From Cacconaster sp045642485 (lineage in GTDB: Bacteria; Bacteroidota; Bacteroidia; Bacteroidales; UBA932), in NCBI GenBank assembly GCA_045642485.1, contig JAZUIV010000016.1:37887-101886 (forward strand): a stretch of DNA of 64,000 nucleotides. The letters run 5' to 3'. This document shows, one piece after another, positions 60,164 through 64,000 of this stretch; position 1 is the first letter of the stretch, and every line of letters begins with the position of its first letter. The position numbers were made by a program, and so were the translations under genes. A model generated the notes under the pieces. It made no database searches and was not told the DNA's origin. It saw only the letters and a list, made by a program, of their open reading frames with translations.

Positions 60164-61399
60164 TTACTCCAGATTGTCCGTAGTGGGCTTGAGAACGAAG
60201 ATTTGAAGCGCCAGGGAGATTATTATGACACCGCTCATCATCGCGAAGCCCAGCCCCAGATTTCCATTGTCGGACCATTGCCCCAGCACCCTCGTGATGA
60301 GGGCTCCTGCAAACACTCCTGTCATATTCAGTATGCCGTAAGCCGTCGCCCTGTTTCTTGCAGGAACGAACTGGCAGAGTATAGGCATATTGTTGGTGTC
60401 GAACATCCCGTAGCCCACTCCGAAGCAGACTCCGGCTCCGATGACTGCCGCCATACCCTGCCCGAGACCGAGAAGGAGAAGAGCGGGCATCATCAGGGAG
60501 AGGCCGATTGCGCTGGTATAGATTCTTCCCTTCAGATTCCTCTTCACCCATCTGTCTGACAGAGTCCCTCCGAAAATCACTCCCACAAAAGAGGATGCCG
60601 CAATTGTTATGGTCGATATCGGACCGGCTTGTGCCATCGGAATGTCAAGAGTCTCCGCGAACAGGGTCGGAAGCCAGTTCTTTGTGGCCCATCCGGGAAG
60701 GGATGTAGAAACGAAGAAGAAAAGAATCACCCAGAAGGCGGCATTGCAGAAAATCATTGCAAACCCCTTTCCGACAGACTCTTTCTTCATCCTGACCTGG
60801 CCTGCCTCCTGCGCACGGGCCTTGTCCCGCAGTGCGAAAGCCAGGAAAACGGCATAGACCACCCCCACCAGACCGAACCAGTGGAATGTCTGCTGCCAGG
60901 AGAAAGATTCTGCCATAACCGCTCCGAATCCGCCGACAGCCTGTCCCAGATAGAGGCCCGTCATATGGATGCCTATGGCAAGACTGCGGGCTGAACCGGT
61001 GAAGAAATCGGCTATCAGAGAAAGGGCGGCGGGAATATAGAGTGCCTCGCTGACCCCCATAAAGGCCCTGAGCCAGTATATCTGGTTGAAAGTGGTGCAA
61101 TGGCCCATCAGCAGAGTCACCGCGGACCAGACTCCGAGAGATGCCACAATCAGCCACTTGCGGCTGATGCGGTCTGCCACGGCTCCCGCGAACGGACTGA
61201 CACATCCGTATATCCAGAGGAAAATTGCCATCAGACGGCCGAAGTTCACCGCCGACTCCAACTCGGATATGTCAATCTGCATCGCCTCCCGCATCGTGGA
61301 GAGCATCTGCCTGTCCATATAATTAAGCAGAGCGACCACCCAGAGCATCGCCACAACCGCCCACGGATAGAATTTCTGAAACTTTCCGGATGTTTTCAT
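60164..61399 (-). CDS. MFS transporter (anion/hexuronate or amino-sugar type)
   Basis: 411 residues with about twelve transmembrane helices; WVVALLNYMDRQMLSTMREAM near the start and DRISRKWLIVASLGVWSAVTLL (the conserved loop between helices 2 and 3) resemble the anion:cation symporter branch that includes sialic-acid and hexuronate carriers. ATG 61399 overlaps the stop of the mutarotase gene (ATGA), so the two are coupled. The operon context of AGE epimerase and kelch mutarotase suggests an N-acylated amino sugar as substrate; this is inference. Confidence 0.85.
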   Translation of the reverse strand: MKTSGKFQKFYPWAVVAMLWVVALLNYMDRQMLSTMREAMQIDISELESAVNFGRLMAIFLWIYGCVSPFAGAVADRISRKWLIVASLGVWSAVTLLMGHCTTFNQIYWLRAFMGVSEALYIPAALSLIADFFTGSARSLAIGIHMTGLYLGQAVGGFGAVMAESFSWQQTFHWFGLVGVVYAVFLAFALRDKARAQEAGQVRMKKESVGKGFAMIFCNAAFWVILFFFVSTSLPGWATKNWLPTLFAETLDIPMAQAGPISTITIAASSFVGVIFGGTLSDRWVKRNLKGRIYTSAIGLSLMMPALLLLGLGQGMAAVIGAGVCFGVGYGMFDTNNMPILCQFVPARNRATAYGILNMTGVFAGALITRVLGQWSDNGNLGLGFAMMSGVIIISLALQIFVLKPTTDNLE

Positions 61400-62379
61400 T
61401 TCTCTTTTACCCTCCACACTTCAGGAGAACGGACCCCGGGTTTGAGTTCCCCTCCTATTGAAACTATATCTCCTTGATATTCGGCAAGTGCCGCCCCTGC
61501 ACGGGCAAGATGTTCCGATTTTGCCACCACCCTCCAGCATCCGCATTCATATTTCCTGAGTTCTCCGCGGAACCTGTAATAATCAACGGGACGGCTCTGA
61601 TATTCGCGGATTTTTTCTTTCGGAAGATGCAGGGCGTTTGTGAGAATTTCCGCGTCGCATCCGCCTGCGGCATAATATCCAAGAGGAGCCGACCCGGCAA
61701 AGGTCACGTCCGCCGCCAGGGCCGACCACTCGCCCGTCGTCAGATTCAGGGAAAATCCTCCTTTAAGAGCCTCTTTCGTGGAAGGGTCGAACCCTCCCCA
61801 GACAAGGAGGTGACCATCCTCAACCACCGCAATACCCTGGACCACAGGGGCAGGCAGGACTGCAACGGTTTTCCACCCGTCATTCCCGCAGGCCAGGACG
61901 TCCTTCGACGGTTCTCCGTCGGAAAGGCCCCCGGCCAGATATATCTTTCCTTCCGATTTGCACCAGGCCGCCTGTTCGAGAGGTTTCGGAAGAGAAGGCC
62001 GCTCCGTGACAGTGGCACCGTCGAAAAACCACACGCAGTCCATTGACCCCGAAGCGTTCGCACCGCCAATAATCAGCATCCCTCCGTTTGTCGCGAGATA
62101 TGCTGCGTATGCTGAAGGTGCCGGCAGATGGCCCACCGTCACCCATTTCTCTCCGTCCAGCATCAAAATGTCATCATAGAACTTTTTCTTTCCTCCCTCA
62201 ATCAGGGGAGCGTCGGGGAAATTGCATCCTCCCGCCACATAAAGTTTTTCTCCTATCTGTGCGGCATAAAGACCGGAAAGGCCTTTGCCGTCAAGAGAAG
62301 GAAGCTGGGAGATTTCGATTCTTCCGGTACAGGCTGTAATCATAATCAATGCTGCTATTGAACGTATTAATCTGAACAT
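61396..62379 (-). CDS. Kelch-type mutarotase (NanM/YjhT-like), lipoprotein
   Basis: 327 residues starting at ATG 62379, whose A is the last base of the upstream TGA. Signal with lipobox (AALIMITAC). Kelch motifs follow as repeated GGC/GGA turns: LYVAGGCNFPD, MLIIGGANASG, IYLAGGLSDGE, LLVWGGFDPST and YYAAGGCDAE, with an additional IVSIGGEL at the end, in line with the cyclically permuted sialic-acid mutarotase family. Expected to interconvert sugar anomers in the envelope before import. Confidence 0.85.
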   Translation of the reverse strand: MFRLIRSIAALIMITACTGRIEISQLPSLDGKGLSGLYAAQIGEKLYVAGGCNFPDAPLIEGGKKKFYDDILMLDGEKWVTVGHLPAPSAYAAYLATNGGMLIIGGANASGSMDCVWFFDGATVTERPSLPKPLEQAAWCKSEGKIYLAGGLSDGEPSKDVLACGNDGWKTVAVLPAPVVQGIAVVEDGHLLVWGGFDPSTKEALKGGFSLNLTTGEWSALAADVTFAGSAPLGYYAAGGCDAEILTNALHLPKEKIREYQSRPVDYYRFRGELRKYECGCWRVVAKSEHLARAGAALAEYQGDIVSIGGELKPGVRSPEVWRVKEK

Positions 62380-63560
62380 CAAAGTCTTAGAATTTCATCA
62401 CACAACAATGCCGACTTTATCATCATTCTGGGGATATGGAACGGACCCTTGAAGATATTGCCCTTGGCAGGCTGCGCGACCGTGCCGTCCCTGTGCAGAT
62501 AACCGTACCACTCTCCGTATTCCTTGTCTTCGAAGTGGCTGAAAGCCCATTCGTTGGCCTCTCTATGTATTCTGAGGTATCTTTCATCCCCGGAAATCTT
62601 GTAGGCATACAGGGAGGCGATGATGGTCTCGCACTGCGGCCACCAGAACTTCATATCCTGGGAGTAGTCCTGAGAAGGGAAATTGCGGCAGTCGCGGAAA
62701 TTTATGATACCTCCGTACTCCTTGTCCCATCCCCACTCGAAATCCCAGTCGAATATCTGCAGGGCCAACGCCTTCACTTTGTCCGGACTGTCGAAGAATC
62801 CGGCCGATTCCATAAGGAACCAGGAGGTCTCGATGCAGTGGCCTGGATTTATCACACGTCCGCTGATTGTGTCTATCATATTCCCTTCAAGGTCAACGCT
62901 TTCCAACAATGTGCGATATTTCCTGCTCAGCAGCTTGTTCTCAATCAGATCAAGGGATGTCCTGAGCTGTTCGTCCAGCGACGGGTCGTCAATCACCTTC
63001 TTGAGCACCGCCACCACATTGAAGAACATCATCGTGATGGAATGGCTGTAACCGGTTTGAGTGGTCTTCGGAGGGAGAAATCCGGGACGGGAGAGCATCT
63101 CGCGGGTCCGCCTGAACAGTTCCAGAGCCTTGACTGCATAAGATTTGTCACCGCAGGCAAGGGAATATTCCGCCATAGCGATGATTGCGAAGCACTCGGA
63201 GAAGACGTACCTTCTCTTCTGGATGCCGGCACCCTGCGCCGTGACTGTGAAAAACATATGCCCATCCGTGTCGAAGCAGTGATTCTCAATGAATTCGACG
63301 CAGGACTTCGAAGCGGCGAGCCATTCGGGATTCTTATCCACGTTGTTGTAGGCATAAGCGGCTATGAAACCGAACCTTCCCTGGAACCAGACAGATTTGG
63401 TGGTGTCCATAAGAGTCCCGTCCCTGTCGAGACAGGTGAAGATGCCGCCGTTCTCCCTGTCCAGTCCGTGGGAGAGCCAGAACGGCATTATGTCATTCTG
63501 GAAGGAATTCAGATAACGCTCCCTGCAATATTCAAGATAATGTCTTTGTTCGACTGTCAT
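62379..63560 (-). CDS. AGE-family epimerase (N-acylglucosamine 2-epimerase type)
   Basis: 393 residues with an alpha/alpha barrel. WLSHGLDRENGGIFTCLDRDG, KSVWFQGRFGFIAAYAYN, VINPGHCIETSWFLMES, WGWDKEYGGIINFRD, KFWWPQCETIIASLYAYKI and WYGYLHRDGT supply the conserved Arg, His, Glu and Trp residues of renin-binding-protein-like epimerases, which convert ManNAc to GlcNAc. ATG 63560 is chosen over 63593 because the latter would place the start inside the foldback element. First gene of the epimerase-mutarotase-MFS operon. No sialic-acid lyase is in view. Confidence 0.87.
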   Translation of the reverse strand: MTVEQRHYLEYCRERYLNSFQNDIMPFWLSHGLDRENGGIFTCLDRDGTLMDTTKSVWFQGRFGFIAAYAYNNVDKNPEWLAASKSCVEFIENHCFDTDGHMFFTVTAQGAGIQKRRYVFSECFAIIAMAEYSLACGDKSYAVKALELFRRTREMLSRPGFLPPKTTQTGYSHSITMMFFNVVAVLKKVIDDPSLDEQLRTSLDLIENKLLSRKYRTLLESVDLEGNMIDTISGRVINPGHCIETSWFLMESAGFFDSPDKVKALALQIFDWDFEWGWDKEYGGIINFRDCRNFPSQDYSQDMKFWWPQCETIIASLYAYKISGDERYLRIHREANEWAFSHFEDKEYGEWYGYLHRDGTVAQPAKGNIFKGPFHIPRMMIKSALLCDEILRL

Positions 63561-63570
63561 AATGTTATAA

Positions 63571-63794
63571 GAAGCTGTTTTGAAATGGTTCACGAAAATT
63601 ATTATAGTTTATTTTTCGATGGATTTTTTGATAATTTTCAGCCGCAATGGGGTCGCGAGTGGTTAAAAGCAGGCATTTTGATGCCTGCGGCCCGAGCAGC
63701 AGGGCTTTAGCCCGCCGGGCTGCGGCTGAAAAGTATCAGAAAATACGCGGAAAAGAAGCATAAGAATTGAGATTAATCATTTCAAAACAGCTTC
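63571..63794. mobile_element. MITE-like foldback element, 224 bp
   Basis: Perfect 17-bp terminal inverted repeats (GAAGCTGTTTTGAAATG at 63571-63587, its complement at 63778-63794) are flanked on both sides by TAA, a possible 3-bp target duplication. The arms remain alike for about 75 bp, ending in TTTTCAGCCGCA (63635-63646) and its complement (63721-63732). The core holds the hairpins GCAGGCAT-TTTG-ATGCCTGC and GGGCTTTAGCCC. No open frame of note. The left end is 10 bp upstream of the epimerase ATG. Together with 30-50 bp on either side this accounts for the whole 63561-63842 gene-free stretch. Confidence 0.75.
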
Positions 63795-63842
63795 TAAAAC
63801 CGAATGAAAGAGAAAGTAAGGAAGTCTTAAACGGCCCACCCC

Positions 63843-63884
63843 AAAAAAAGTTCCAACTAATCGTTTGTCAATTAGTTGGAACTT
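63843..63884 (-). terminator. Intrinsic terminator after tRNA-Lys
   Basis: Minus strand AAGTTCCAACTAAT and ATTAGTTGGAACTT form a perfect 14-pair stem with a 9-nt loop, followed by a run of T, 3 bp past the tRNA end. Confidence 0.9.
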
Positions 63885-63887
63885 GTG

Positions 63888-63960
63888 TGCTCCCTTAGGG
63901 GCTCGAACCCTAGACACCCTGATTAAGAGTCAGGTGCTCTACCAACTGAGCTAAGGAAGC
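63888..63960 (-). tRNA. tRNA-Lys(CTT)
   Basis: 73 nt. Acceptor GCTTCCT/AGGGAGC with one G-U pair, D arm AGCTCAGTTGGTAGAGC, anticodon stem CCTGA/TCAGG with loop CTCTTAA (anticodon CTT), T arm CTAGGGTTCGAGCCCCTAA-type region and discriminator A. CCA is not encoded; the terminator follows at once. Confidence 0.95.
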
Positions 63961-63968
63961 ATATTCTG

Positions 63969-64000
63969 TGACCCGTTCGGGACTCGAACTTTTCTGCATT
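63969..64000 (-). other. tRNA-like 3' end at the window edge
   Basis: On the minus strand TTCGAGTCCCGA (T loop and 3' T stem) followed by ACGGGTC and A (acceptor strand and discriminator) look like the last part of a tRNA. The 5' T-stem strand that should read TCGGG is AAAAG instead, so the T stem cannot form. Either a broken tRNA copy or a tRNA-derived attachment site; the rest lies outside the window. Confidence 0.4.

Noticed and set aside
62436..63710. A 424-residue plus-strand open frame opposite the AGE epimerase.
   Set aside because: It is a shadow of a clearly conserved gene and extends into the foldback element.

Overview
The window comes from a chromosome of the Bacteroidales (phylum Bacteroidota), probably a gut or oral commensal. 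The evidence is the type V fimbrial families (FimA/Mfa-like fimbrillins, FimB/Mfa2 anchor, DUF3575, DUF5119), a second divergent EF-G, and promoters of the form TTG/TTTG-N19-20-TAnnTTTG, the Bacteroidota housekeeping-sigma consensus. The genus cannot be fixed from this sequence alone. No CRISPR array, rRNA, plasmid origin, integrase or recognisable transposase gene is present.

Layout. 0-6 kb: start of the str operon (rpsL-rpsG-fusA, minus strand) behind a U32-family protein and a polyprenyl synthase, then divergent rsgA and an S41 protease. 6-20 kb: dnaE, gpmI, rnr, ispE, a 125-bp foldback element, an AIR-synthase/ThiL-like gene, a divergent promoter region with two striking palindromes, an Mrp ATPase, the EF-G paralogue with an altered G domain, a LolD-type ATPase, trmN6 and a lipoprotein amidohydrolase that has lost its catalytic core. 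20.9-22.6 kb: a tandem-HTH regulator and an orphan lipoprotein with a good promoter and terminator.

22.6-45.2 kb is the standout: 18 consecutive minus-strand genes, all with signal peptides, packed as one apparent operon behind one clear promoter at 45.2 kb. In order of transcription they encode a DUF3575 protein, an OmpA-like/TPR lipoprotein, a FimA-like pilin, a FimB/Mfa2 anchor, two more FimA-like pilins, then two repeats of a DUF3575-DUF5119-fimbrillin cassette (four and two fimbrillins), a fimbrillin fused to a PKD-like domain and two glycine-rich modules, and a 1,368-residue protein of Ig/BACON-like repeats. The inference is a multi-pilin surface fimbria, or a family of alternative fimbriae, with a glycine-rich tip adhesin and a long stalk protein.

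45.3-64 kb: a stand-alone acyltransferase domain, a LolC/E-type permease-rbfA-tyrS-phosphopantetheinyl transferase run, tRNA-Gln, a lipoprotein TIM-barrel isomerase, aspS, a tandem SGNH lipoprotein, ychF, gcvH, a tightly overlapping sufS-sufE-sufT-folK-glyS operon, ruvA, an amino-sugar-type operon (AGE epimerase, kelch mutarotase, MFS transporter) with a 224-bp foldback element 10 bp upstream of its start codon, tRNA-Lys with a terminator, and at the edge what looks like the 3' end of another tRNA.

Start codons were often moved downstream of the longest frame so that signal peptides, family N-termini or promoter positions make sense; these choices are stated entry by entry. Family names are from recognition of sequence motifs by eye, not from database searches.
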